Origin: Asterionellopsis glacialis
Lineage: Eukaryota > Bacillariophyta > Plagiogrammaphyceae > Rhaphoneidales > Asterionellopsidaceae
DNA: 15,267 bases
Reading direction: 5' to 3'
Assembly: GCA_014885115.2 (NCBI GenBank)
Contig: WKLE02003649.1
Span: forward strand, 1-15,267
Part shown: positions 7,840 to 15,267 of the stretch, piece by piece
How positions within the stretch are numbered: the first letter of the stretch is position 1
How the letters are laid out: each line of letters begins with the position of its first letter
Made by a program: the position numbers and the translations under genes
The notes under the pieces: model-generated
What the model was told of the DNA's origin: nothing
Database searches by the model: none
The model's input: the letters and a program-made list of their open reading frames with translations, nothing else

Positions 7840-9873
7840 CTACTTCCTCTTAATCATGCACCAATGTTCCAGCTGGATTGCCTGTATGCTTTCATCTAGC
7901 TCACTGTAGTCTCCTTCTGCTAGTATTTCAAACATCTCCTTGGTCAGGTACCAATCAAAGAATGCCAAGTCATGCAGCCAAGAACTACCATCCTCCATAT
8001 ATCAAATCAATTTGGGTGCAGTCATTATTCATGCTTGTCCTTGTTTGAACACTTTGTTGTGTCTTGTACTGTGTACTGTGCCCCTCTCCCAACCAGTACT
8101 GAAAAGTAGTAAAACGGTAGTACCAACCAGAATATCCATGATTGGATTCTGGGGTTCATCTATGTATTTGTATGCTACACCTCCTAGAGCTATTTCCAAC
8201 AATTAAACATCCTCTTCCTCTTCTGAATCAAATTCACCAACATCAACATTCTCCTCCTGCTCTAGCTCCCCTTTATCATCACCATTTGATTTTTCAGAAA
8301 ATACATTTCCAGTTGCTTATGCCAGTAATTGACAATCATCCAAAGTTTCTTGTATCAGAGCATCAGGAATATTTGGTTTCTTTGTTGTTTCTCCAGTTGT
8401 GTTGGGTTGAATCTACACACCCACTGTTTCTTGGTCTGGTAATTTATAGGTAACCTTTTTAATTTTTTGGGGAGCAATTAAGTCATTGTGTTCACCAGTG
8501 GCTGTCATTGCACAACCTTTTTTGGTAAAGTATTTCTCCAATACTCCACCCTTTTCATTGACTTTTTCCCATGCTCCCTTAAGTAAGTGAGTGGTAAGTA
8601 CTCTCCTCTCCCATGCTGGAAAGGAGTCCAACTCCTACTTGTCAACCTTCTCTTCCTCCCATAGCCATTCTTCCAAATATACCCCAAAGTAGTATTTAAA
8701 TTGTGCCCCCAATCCCACATCAGGTGGTGCCAGTCCCTCCGTAAAGTCCAGTGGATAGAAGTGTAGGTACACAGAGGCCTCATCCTAACACATGTGCTCA
8801 AATGGTAGGTGAGTTTGACTTTCTGAGATATCTGCAAAAAGTAATATATCTTCTCTTTCTCTGGTAGTCCTGTTAAGATGATATCCTTCAAATGTGACAT
8901 TCTCCATTGCATACAAAAGTTTTGATTAGGCCATGCTTTCTGCTGAAATACACATACACACCTTTAGCATATGCATCTTTTTCTGCCTGTGCAATCTGTT
9001 TACCCTTTCCACAAAAAATCACTGCAATATCATTTTTTTTGTTACACAAAAAATAACTTGGATCAAGGAGACTCTTTTCTCCTACCCAGCTTGTGTTTGA
9101 AAAACAGTAACCACCTCTCTCCCTTTCTCTGTCATACTCCTATCTAAAGCAAAAACCAAAGGTAATGAAATTTGATCTACCGTATATCTTCTGTTCAACA
9201 GGAAAGCATCGTACTTGTGGTTGGGCTTGTCCTTGTAATACTTGAATCTGTTGTGGTGTGTTTGAAGTCCACGTCTCAAGCCATAATGAAATTGGTTACA
9301 TTTTTTTGAAATTGTTGCCATGGATTTAATTTTTTGTTTGTTCTTTTCTTGACAGTTGGATTGTGTCTTTTCATAAACTTGTAGATCCAATTGTTACTGC
9401 ACTTGAAGTCTTTTTCCTTTTTTAAAGCCCATTTGTTGTTGTCAAGATGATATCTTTCCCAAACAAGTTTCCTCACTTTTACTCTTACCCATCTTGTTGT
9501 TACTGCAAGCCCTTTGTCTTTTTTTTAAATGGAAAAAACAGATCTCTTCCTTTCAAAGGAAAACAACATCTTTGACAGATAGGGCTTCTTCAATAAGTGG
9601 TAGTATCTTCATTTGAGACAAATAAATGTTCCTTGCAGCTTTCACAATTACTTCTGAATTACTAATCCAGTTGCATATTTGTGTCTTGTCTAGCGCTCTA
9701 CTTTTGACATGACAAAAGTCTGTGTATGAATAATGAACACCTTTTCTTTCCTGAACATTTTTTGAAGCTCCAAATATTCCATTATCAATTGGTGCTTTGT
9801 GATATGGTACCACCATGACTTTATGCCATTTCTTCTGTAAGCAATTTCTTCTGTAATGAAATATTACTGGCAT
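7840..9873 (-). pseudogene. Pogo/Tigger-type DDD transposase, decayed
   Basis: Read down the minus strand, pieces in shifting frames recreate a long transposase. First is a helix-turn-helix, LDKTQICNWISNSEVI (about 9690-9640). A second DNA-binding part has TTRWVRVKVRKLVWER and NNWIYKFMKRHN (about 9500-9350), typical of CENP-B/Tigger proteins. The catalytic core follows: YTVDQISLP with Asp codon 9175-9177, LLFADISESQ with Asp 8830-8832, and APPDVGLGAQ with Asp 8719-8721. The last two are 36 residues apart. Then come ERRVLTTHLLKGAW and GCAMTATGEHNDLI (about 8600-8470) and an acidic tail ending near 8206. The same frame continues through GWERGTV, possibly a Tudor/chromo-like end, to TAG at 7840-7842. 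Defects include frameshifts near 9080-8900 and in-frame stops at about 8788, 8636, 8413, 8326, 8203, 8029 and 7999. The ATG at 9873 is the best visible start but may not be the original one. Confidence 0.85.
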
Positions 9874-10456
9874 AAATTTAGTATTGCAAAGAACTGATTG
9901 ATTGTTGAATGTTTTGTTTTCTCAACAGAGAGAAATGCATCCTTCACAGAAGACTTTTGATTGCATTGCTTTCTGACAAGGAAGATCATGATGATGATGA
10001 CAATGGAAACGATTTAACCATGAACCAGATCATGCAACTGGGAAGGACAAACTTGAACAGAATATCAATGCAGGAAAAAGTTGAACATCTTCTTAACCAC
10101 AGGTATTGGCTTGAATCAAGAGATATTATCATTAAGAATGAAGAACTTGAAAGACAAAACAAGAAATTGAAGCAAATCCAGCTGGAAACAGCTGAAAAGT
10201 TAGGGAGACAAATGGCGGCTGTGGGAGAATACCAGAAGGCAGTACATCAGTTACAAAGAAAAATTGATGGGTCTTTTGAAATTTTAGGAAAAGAATTGTA
10301 GAAGCAGACAAGAAACCTTACTGTAATGACCAAGATGAGTTTGGAGCCAAGCTGGGCCTACCCCCACTCTATGGTTCCAGGATGGTCCTGTTTAAGGACC
10401 ATGCATTGGACCACTTTGAAAATTATTAAAAAAACAGAAGAAGAGAAGTGGAACAA

Positions 10457-10536
10457 GTGAGTGAGTGAGTGAGTGAGTGAGTGAGTGAGTGAGTGAGTGA
10501 GTGAGTGAGTGAGTGAGTGAGTGAGTGAGTGAGTGA
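10457..10536 (+). repeat. (GTGA)20 tetranucleotide microsatellite
   Basis: Twenty uninterrupted GTGA units. In plus orientation every frame meets TGA once per 12 nt, so the array ends translation whatever the frame; on the minus strand it is open in all frames and yields spurious Leu-Thr-His-Ser repeats. It starts directly after GAAGTGGAACAA, where GTGAGT would also be a consensus splice donor. Confidence 0.97.
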
Positions 10537-10731
10537 GGGGAATGATCAAGAAGACAAGATGAAGGCACCAGCAGCAAAGGAAAAGATCAACCAGAAGGAA
10601 AAGGAAGTCAAGAGTGACAATGAGACAACATTGGGTGAGAGCAAGCACCAAGAAGGAAAGAAAAAATTACTAGAAGAAAGCACAGCAAAGAAAAAAGCAA
10701 GAAAAATTGTAACAGTTCCCACAGGAAAAAA

Positions 10732-10794
10732 GGCTGAACAGGCTGAACAGGCTGAACAGGCTGAACAGGCTGAACAGGCTGAACAGGCTGAACA
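10732..10794 (+). repeat. (GGCTGAACA)7 nonanucleotide tandem repeat
   Basis: Seven exact 9-bp units. In the plus-strand frame they encode seven Ala-Glu-Gln repeats within the Lys/Glu-rich part of the element's second gene. The unit length keeps the frame. The identical units suggest recent slippage. Confidence 0.97.
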
Positions 10795-10997
10795 GGACAG
10801 TTGGTTGAAATTGAACAGGAGCAAAGATTTCGTGGACTACTACTTAAAATGTTTAAATGGTAAAACAAATTAAGTCAGTATTCAATTCACCTGTGTATAA
10901 TTTTTACCAACTGTATGTAGATAAGGATATCATGAAAATACTTAAGATATCCAAAAATTCTGAGGTGATGACATATGCAAATAAGTAACAGGCACTG

Positions 10998-11050
10998 TTT
11001 CAAGCTTGAAATTGCTTATTTGAGGAGAATTTTTCAAGCTTGACCTTGAG
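10998..11050. repeat. Right subterminal motif pair of the pogo-like element
   Basis: TTTCAAGCTTGAAA (10998-11011) is a 14-nt perfect palindrome followed by TTGCTTATT. TCAAGCTTGA (11034-11043) is followed by CCTTGAGCAA. They mirror the left pair at 7678-7730 and the pairs in the MITE. Confidence 0.65.
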
Positions 11051-11059
11051 CAATGCATG

Positions 11060-11083
11060 TTGCTTATTACCAGGGAGGGACTG
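11060..11083 (-). repeat. Right terminal inverted repeat of the pogo-like element
   Basis: Its reverse complement begins CAGTCCCTCCCTGGTAATAA and continues GCAA, matching the left terminus at 21 of 24 bases. TA follows at 11084-11085. Confidence 0.88.
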
Positions 11084-11085
11084 TA

Positions 11086-11325
11086 AGCTCAAAATATTGC
11101 TGTCTACCCTTCATACTATAGGGGACCAGACATCTAAAGGAATCTCCTCCACTAGTAATGGTACTTTATTCTACCTCTATATGGAACATTAAGAGGAAGC
11201 TAAATAAAATAGCAGTATGTCCTGGCCTTTTTTGTTTTATTTAGTACAACACAATATATTACAATGAGAATGTTGAAAGTAAAAAAAGACTCTATAGTAT
11301 ATCTATGTTTTTGCATATCAACTTT

Positions 11326-11396
<71 letters not shown>

Positions 11397-12399
11397 GCAA
11401 CTACTACTAACTACCACCAATCCTTGTTCCTTGTTGTCCTCTCACTCTCCTTTTAAAACAGATTTAATTCACATTTTGTACACCCTTTGTACACAAGGGG
11501 TACCAATAAAAACTGGAGCTCTGTAGTTACTTAGTGCTAGTGGTGCATATGAGTGGAAGATCATTAGCAACTTCCTGTAGTATACTGTTTGCTGCTTCCT
11601 TCAATAGTTTGTAAGTAACTCCACCATTTAATTTCTTTTACTAGTTCTGGCCAGCACAAGTCAAGAAGTCTTAGATAAGCTCTGAACAGTAGCAGGGTAA
11701 TTCTGTTTTTTTCTTTGCTGCTTGCTGCTTCATGCATTTGCTTAGAACCCCACCCTGCAATATTGGAGAGCAGTGCTAAAATCAGCAATGAACTCTGATA
11801 CAAACTGGATTTAGTATACATATTTAGAACCCAGATTTTATATGCTGCCATCTTTTACAAAGCTAACTTTCAGATCACATCTTTACTATGAAGAAGCGGC
11901 AACTAGAAAAAAGTCTGACAAGTTAGAACAAGTTGCATTGTTAGGGCTTATCTGCATTATTTCTTCACCTATGCTCTCCTTTCATCTAATCTAACTCTAC
12001 CAGATGCTAGTCATATCACATCAATACTACCTCTATTATAAATGGATGATGCTTATTTTAGTGATACAGTTGCTACACACCAATAACATAACATTAAATT
12101 GGAAATCCAACCATGGATTTATTCTATTTTAAAATCAGTATATCAAGCTTCACAATGGCACACTGGTTATTTATTTTGTGGACTGGTTATTGTACTAGTG
12201 AAATATTTCAATAGTAGTGCCTTTAATACTACCACATATGGCAGAAACTTTTCTTTCTCCCTCTATTGCCAGTGCATTCTAAGTTTGTTTGTTAAATTTT
12301 ATGAATGGATCTGTGAAAATTTAAGAAATCTCTATTCCTGTCATCATAATCATGTGGATGTCCTGGATGAATCATCCAGATATGGTACCCTCAACACCA
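11086..12399. other. Gene-free AT-rich DNA between transposons
   Basis: No supported gene. Apart from a TTG microsatellite (11326-11397) I see only short open frames without motifs (11564-11851 minus; 12099-12482 plus, the latter running into the MITE and so not a real gene). CpG is nearly absent (one seen, near 11895). Confidence 0.5.
11326..11397 (+). repeat. (TTG)24 trinucleotide microsatellite
   Basis: Twenty-four uninterrupted TTG units, CAA on the other strand. The apparent polyGln and polyLeu frames across it are products of the repeat; no flanking coding signal is seen. Confidence 0.97.
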
Positions 12400-12401
12400 T
12401 A

Positions 12402-12425
12402 CAGTCCACACCCACCAATAAGAAA
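12402..12425 (+). repeat. Left TIR of the MITE
   Basis: Perfect inverted copy of 12694-12717, starting CAGTCCACACCCACC and ending AATAAGAAA. Subterminal motifs TCAAGTGTGA (12439-12448) and CCAAGCTTGA (12473-12482) follow. Confidence 0.92.
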
Positions 12426-12693
12426 TGCTTGACATTTTTCAAGTGTGAAATTTCTTATTTTCTAGTGAAACTCCAAGCTTGAAATAAAAAACATTTCTTA
12501 TTGAATGATGCAACCATGACATCACTATTGAAAATTTACCTTATATTAAAAAATAAATGTCATTTTTTTTCATATTTGAAGTTTCTTCTAACCCTGGCCT
12601 TCAAATATGCAAAATAAAAAATGATGTTATTTTTCAAGCTTAGAATTTCTTATTTAGGACAAAAATTCCAAGCTTGACCTAAGAAATGTATTG

Positions 12694-12717
12694 TTTCTTA
12701 TTGGTGGGTGTGGACTG
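12694..12717 (-). repeat. Right TIR of the MITE
   Basis: Perfect inverted copy of 12402-12425. Subterminal motifs TCAAGCTTAG (12634-12643) and CCAAGCTTGACC (12668-12679) lie just inside. Confidence 0.92.
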
Positions 12718-12719
12718 TA

Positions 12720-14371
12720 CTTCCTTTGGATAACAAAGGTTGTGAGACCAGATCTCAAGAATCAATCCAATGCTTGATCAATTTTTGCCAGTTGCCAGAT
12801 TTATAGAACAACTGACAAAAAAAGGATTGGCGATAAGGAGATGATTAGGTCTTAGATTTAGAGTGAGTGCACCAAGTTTGCGCACATCTCCCCATCTATA
12901 TTTAATAGAAGAAGTATGATATCTTCAGTGACAAAACTTTTTATATGGGTTAGTTTTACTTTGTAAGTCAACACTCTATCCATATGTTGCTTTTTGTCAA
13001 TACTCTACCAATGTACAAGTTGTATTTGAAGGAAATAGTACTCCTGGTCTCCTGGCATATTGTATGAATTCCTTCTAATTCTTGTTGTATGTCTTTTGTA
13101 TGCACTAGTGCAATCACAAGAAAAAAGTTATCTTGGATTTGAAATGCTGACAAGGAGGGAAAAATACTTCTCTTTCTAATTTGGTCCATCAGAATTTTTT
13201 TGACAAATCTATCTTCCTGTCAAGAAAGAAATTGTAAGAAATGATGGACATCATCATAGAAAACAGATAAAAGTGGTGAACCAAATGAAGTTACTATCAA
13301 CAAAATGTTAGAATTTATTTGTCTCATTCTTTTTGCTGCTTGACCACCTAAGACAATTTAAGCAGTAACATCATTTTAGAACATTTCACTAAGCCTCATA
13401 CATCAATGTTTGCCTAACAAAAGTTCCTCAACATTGCAAAATATTTTAAGAATTCCCTATATGATCTCTGACAATATGGTCTTCTATAGAATTCATTGGT
13501 TGTACAGGGGATATATTTCTGTATGATAAACATTTTTTTGGTGTATTCTTTAAATAATATCTGAACATGATACCTGAAGAGACACAGGATGATTTTATTG
13601 GAGTCAAAGACCTGCATATGAATTACTTTTGGGTGGCAAACATGCTCTGCTAGAGTTTTCGTCTTTGCTCTATATTGGTTGTTGTCCAAAAATTGCTTTT
13701 TAGATTTTAGTAACCAATGATTTGATTTGGTCTGTTCTACTTCCTTAGTCTCCCTACTACCATCACAGACATATTTTCTATCTGCAGTAGAGTTGACTTG
13801 CATAAAAATCTTTTTCTTGTACTTCAATTTTGTAAGAGAAAGGATATTGTTTTGTCTTGGGTGGGCACAACAAAGGACATCACTAGTACAATAGATTGCA
13901 AAAGATCAGCAGCATAATATATCTGATTACTTTACTGCCACTGGTATAGTGCTTGGTGGATAGTGCGATCAAATAGTATTATTTTCTAAGACTTTTACCA
14001 CATCACGCACATGTGCATGAATTTTTTTCTTCTAATGGGGCAGTAGTATAATTAAAAAAGAAAAGCATTTATTTTGAATGCTCCAAAAGAATAAAGGGAC
14101 CCACCATGGTAAGTGCAATAAATGTTGTAATGGGTGAGGGTAAGATCCAGCTTACACTCAATCCTACAATATCCCCTGAAATTGAGATTGCATTCATGTT
14201 TTAAAGGACACCAACAAATTACAACAACTCCAAAGAGCTATTCTTACCAGTCAATCCAGCCTTTCCAGTGCACTATGACAAACCACCACCAACTTGCCTA
14301 TGGCTATTAAAGGTTAAGCTACATCATAACCTTCTTGATACCATATAGAATATGTTGCAGCACACAAAGAG
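12720..14371. other. AT-rich DNA without a recognised gene
   Basis: No known family could be read on either strand. The longest open frame is on the minus strand (13414-13905, listed separately), with a smaller one at 12968-13189. A plus-strand frame from ATG 14105 encodes about 35 codons, meets TAA, then stays open another 40 or so codons, which may be a coding remnant. The segment is probably further decayed repeat sequence. Confidence 0.45.
13414..13905 (-). other. Unexplained open segment, possible gene remnant
   Basis: The frame is free of stops for 163 codons from just after a TGA (13906-13908) to the stop at 13414; from its first ATG (13827) it gives 137 residues. In DNA this AT-rich a run this long is mildly unusual, but across the window it could still arise by chance. 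The product is Lys/Arg/Cys/His-rich (for example CHPKVIHMQ, RRPYCQRSYREF) with no motif I recognise. A minus-strand frame just downstream (12968-13189) may belong to the same remnant. Gene status is doubtful. Confidence 0.2.
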
Positions 14372-14373
14372 TA

Positions 14374-14397
14374 CAGTCCCATTACAACAATAAAAAA
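14374..14397 (+). repeat. Possible third pogo-type terminus (unpaired in window)
   Basis: After TA (14372-14373) the sequence reads CAGTCCC, a variable centre, then AATAA and AA, agreeing at 14 of 24 positions with the right TIR of the 3.4-kb element. A TCAAGATTGGGAG motif (about 14414) and TTTCAAGCTTTTTGAAA further in (about 14619) resemble the subterminal motifs. No matching right end is visible before the window ends. Confidence 0.4.
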
Positions 14398-15267
14398 CTT
14401 TCTGTTCCTTATTCAAGATTGGGAGTTTTGCTCACTAAGTCCCTGTACACAACAAATTAGTGTCTCCCAGCATTGTACTGTCTAACTGAGTATTTTCAAA
14501 CAATATTCTGGACATGCCTATTTTGAACCTTTGCTGTAGTCACAACAACAGAACTTAAATATATTTGATTACATTTCCTTCTTGGTGGATTTGGAATTTT
14601 GTCCAAAATAAGAAGAAATTTCAAGCTTTTTGAAAATTGCTGGATATCTCATTTGGCTACACAGAGCAAATATTTTCTAAACAGCAGTTAGCAGAATTTG
14701 TACAAATAATGCGTATTTGATGATGCCACACAACTGTCATCATCAAATGAAAAAAATATTTTACTCTAGCTAGAGTTAAAATTTTGATGTAAATACTAAG
14801 AAGCCACTACTAGAAAAAAAGACCCTGCCTTGTTGATATATGGGAACTGCTGCATACACAAGAAGATCTTATTGACCTGATCATACAACAAAGGAATTCT
14901 TTATGGCTCAAGTCATAAAATGGTTGTCAAATGGATAGATTAGAAGCATGTATATGGTTGTTGCTCAAATTATTATCTAACAGCAACCACTGGGGCACAA
15001 GCAAGCTCTCAAAATTGGTCATAATCTTCTAGAAACTGGGACCTGGTGGTACTCAAACAGATATGTGATAGATATAAGAAAAAGATGTAACAGCTTATGT
15101 CAGGGTGGTAATCTGCTGAAACTAGTGAAGAAAAGCATAAAGAATACAAATAGAAGTACTAGCACACCAAGAACAAAAAAAACATTAATGTCCTACTATA
15201 CAAGCTCCGACTAGCGCAGACTCTGCTCCCCCCCTCTTGAGGCCCGTTTTTTTACAAAATCTCACAT
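14398..15267. other. Gene-free right end of window
   Basis: No supported gene. It may be the interior of an element starting at 14374. ACTCTAGCTAGAGT (14763-14776) is a 14-nt perfect palindrome of unknown role. The last 60 bp (from about 15205) become richer in GC and contain CpG again, suggesting the edge of a different sequence domain. Confidence 0.4.

Larger units (their letters stand above)
9909..10873 (+). pseudogene. Second gene of the pogo-like element: charged coiled-coil protein, broken, family unknown
   Basis: A plus-strand open frame from ATG 9909 to TAG 10301 encodes 130 residues with an acidic patch (DHDDDDNGND) and a Lys/Glu/Gln-rich helical stretch resembling a coiled coil (NEELERQNKKLKQIQLETAE). 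Shifting one frame at about 10299 continues as EADKKPYCNDQDEFGAKLG, GLPPLYGSRMVLFKDHALDH and so on to a TAA near 10429. After the GTGA repeat (10457-10536) a Lys/Glu-rich frame runs to TAA at 10873 and includes seven AEQ repeats. The composition across these pieces suggests one former protein of about 300 residues. TTTTCTCAACAG just before 9930 could be a splice acceptor, so an upstream exon is possible. It is divergent from the transposase, about 35 nt away. I do not recognise the family; a DNA-binding or accessory role is speculation. Confidence 0.45.
7639..11083 (-). mobile_element. Pogo/Tigger-like (Tc1/mariner superfamily) DNA transposon, two-gene, defective
   Basis: This 3,445-bp element is bounded by 24-bp terminal inverted repeats (7639-7662 and 11060-11083) that match at 21 of 24 positions and begin CAGTCCCTCCC. 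It is flanked on both sides by TA (7637-7638 and 11084-11085), the target duplication of the Tc1/mariner/pogo superfamily, whose pogo/Tigger branch also starts CAGT. Inside are a broken minus-strand DDD transposase (7840-9873) and a broken divergent plus-strand gene (9909-10873). Paired CAAGCTTG-type palindromes lie just inside each end. The mismatched TIRs, many stops and frameshifts, and CpG loss indicate an old, immobile copy. Boundaries are well supported; whether the second gene belongs to the family needs other copies. Confidence 0.88.
12402..12717. mobile_element. Pogo-type MITE related to the larger element
   Basis: A 316-bp non-coding element with perfect 24-bp terminal inverted repeats (12402-12425 and 12694-12717) beginning CAGTCCACACCCACC, flanked by TA on both sides (12400-12401 and 12718-12719). 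Its TIR has the same length and layout as that of the 3.4-kb element (CAGTCC, variable centre, AATAAG) with 16 of 24 positions identical. Its inner flank, CAAGCTTGACCTAAGAAATG, closely matches CAAGCTTGACCTTGAGCAATG at the right end of that element. It codes for nothing and would depend on a related transposase. CpG is absent. The identical TIRs suggest it is younger than, or from a different subfamily than, the large element. Confidence 0.9.
6605..15207. other. CpG-depleted domain (transposon-rich)
   Basis: By hand count only about 20 CpG dinucleotides occur in these 8,603 bp, including a 680-bp stretch with none (6605-7283). The 378 bp just before (6227-6604) hold about 18, and the genes further left are similarly rich. 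GpC remains common and TpG and CpA are abundant, so this is not just low GC. CpG reappears at 15208 and beyond. The pattern is that expected from long-term CpG methylation followed by deamination of silenced repeats, and the domain contains at least two transposons. Mechanism is inferred; the depletion is seen directly. Confidence 0.85.

Noticed and set aside
7940..8453. Two plus-strand ORFs over the transposase C-terminal region
   Set aside because: The minus strand reads as transposase tail here; the plus frames have no motifs.
10358..10651. Minus-strand ORFs with Leu-Thr-His-Ser repeats
   Set aside because: The GTGA array is open in every minus frame by its composition; the coding signal of the neighbourhood is on the plus strand.
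10457..10794. CRISPR array
   Set aside because: The repeats are directly adjacent 4- and 9-bp tandem units without spacers, in a eukaryotic transposon.
10546..10868. Minus-strand ORFs with Cys-Ser-Ala and Gln-Pro-Val repeats
   Set aside because: Antisense readings of the nonanucleotide repeat that encodes Ala-Glu-Gln on the plus strand.
11200..11400. Minus-strand polyGln ORF and plus-strand polyLeu ORF (11305-11526)
   Set aside because: Both are products of the TTG microsatellite; flanking residues show no coding character.
12099..12482. 127-residue plus-strand ORF
   Set aside because: Its 3' part lies inside the MITE, so it cannot be an old gene; no motifs.

Overview
The window looks like nuclear DNA of a photosynthetic stramenopile, most likely a diatom. 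Two proteins carry N-terminal presequences that resemble the bipartite plastid signal with an Ala|Phe cleavage site, and one gene has a single short GT-AG intron. The genes at the left are compact and have normal CpG content. The right 60% is AT-rich and filled with decayed transposon DNA.

Left block (1-6604). A divergent pair shares a 942-nt upstream region: an ApaH-like PPP phosphatase on the minus strand, running off the left edge (1-1102), and a histidine-phosphatase-superfamily protein on the plus strand (2045-2821) whose usual nucleophilic His is Tyr. The shared upstream region holds a cluster of GTACCTGGTAC-type palindromes. Convergent with the second gene is a bacterial-type valyl-tRNA synthetase on the minus strand (2953-6073) with a 94-nt intron and probable organelle-targeting leader. 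These three genes are ordinary host genes with no evident functional link.

Right block (6605-15207). CpG almost disappears: I count about 20 CpG in 8.6 kb, against about 18 in the 378 bp just before it. Inside is a 3,445-bp pogo/Tigger-like element (7639-11083) with 24-bp terminal inverted repeats starting CAGTCCCTCCC and a TA duplication. It carries a disabled minus-strand transposase in which all three catalytic Asp codons can still be traced, and a divergent, unidentified plus-strand second gene that is also broken and contains two tandem repeats. A 316-bp non-autonomous relative (MITE) lies at 12402-12717 with perfect 24-bp inverted repeats and the same subterminal CAAGCTTG motifs. A third single terminus of the same design is at 14374. 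The remaining DNA (6605-7636, 11086-12399, 12720-14371, 14398-15267) has no recognisable gene, apart from one unexplained open segment on the minus strand at 13414-13905.

The most notable points are the sharp-edged CpG desert, the two-gene pogo-like family with its MITE and paired subterminal palindromes, the RHG-to-RYG change in the histidine phosphatase, and a possibly plastid-targeted ApaH-like phosphatase. All family assignments come from reading motifs by eye; no database search was made.
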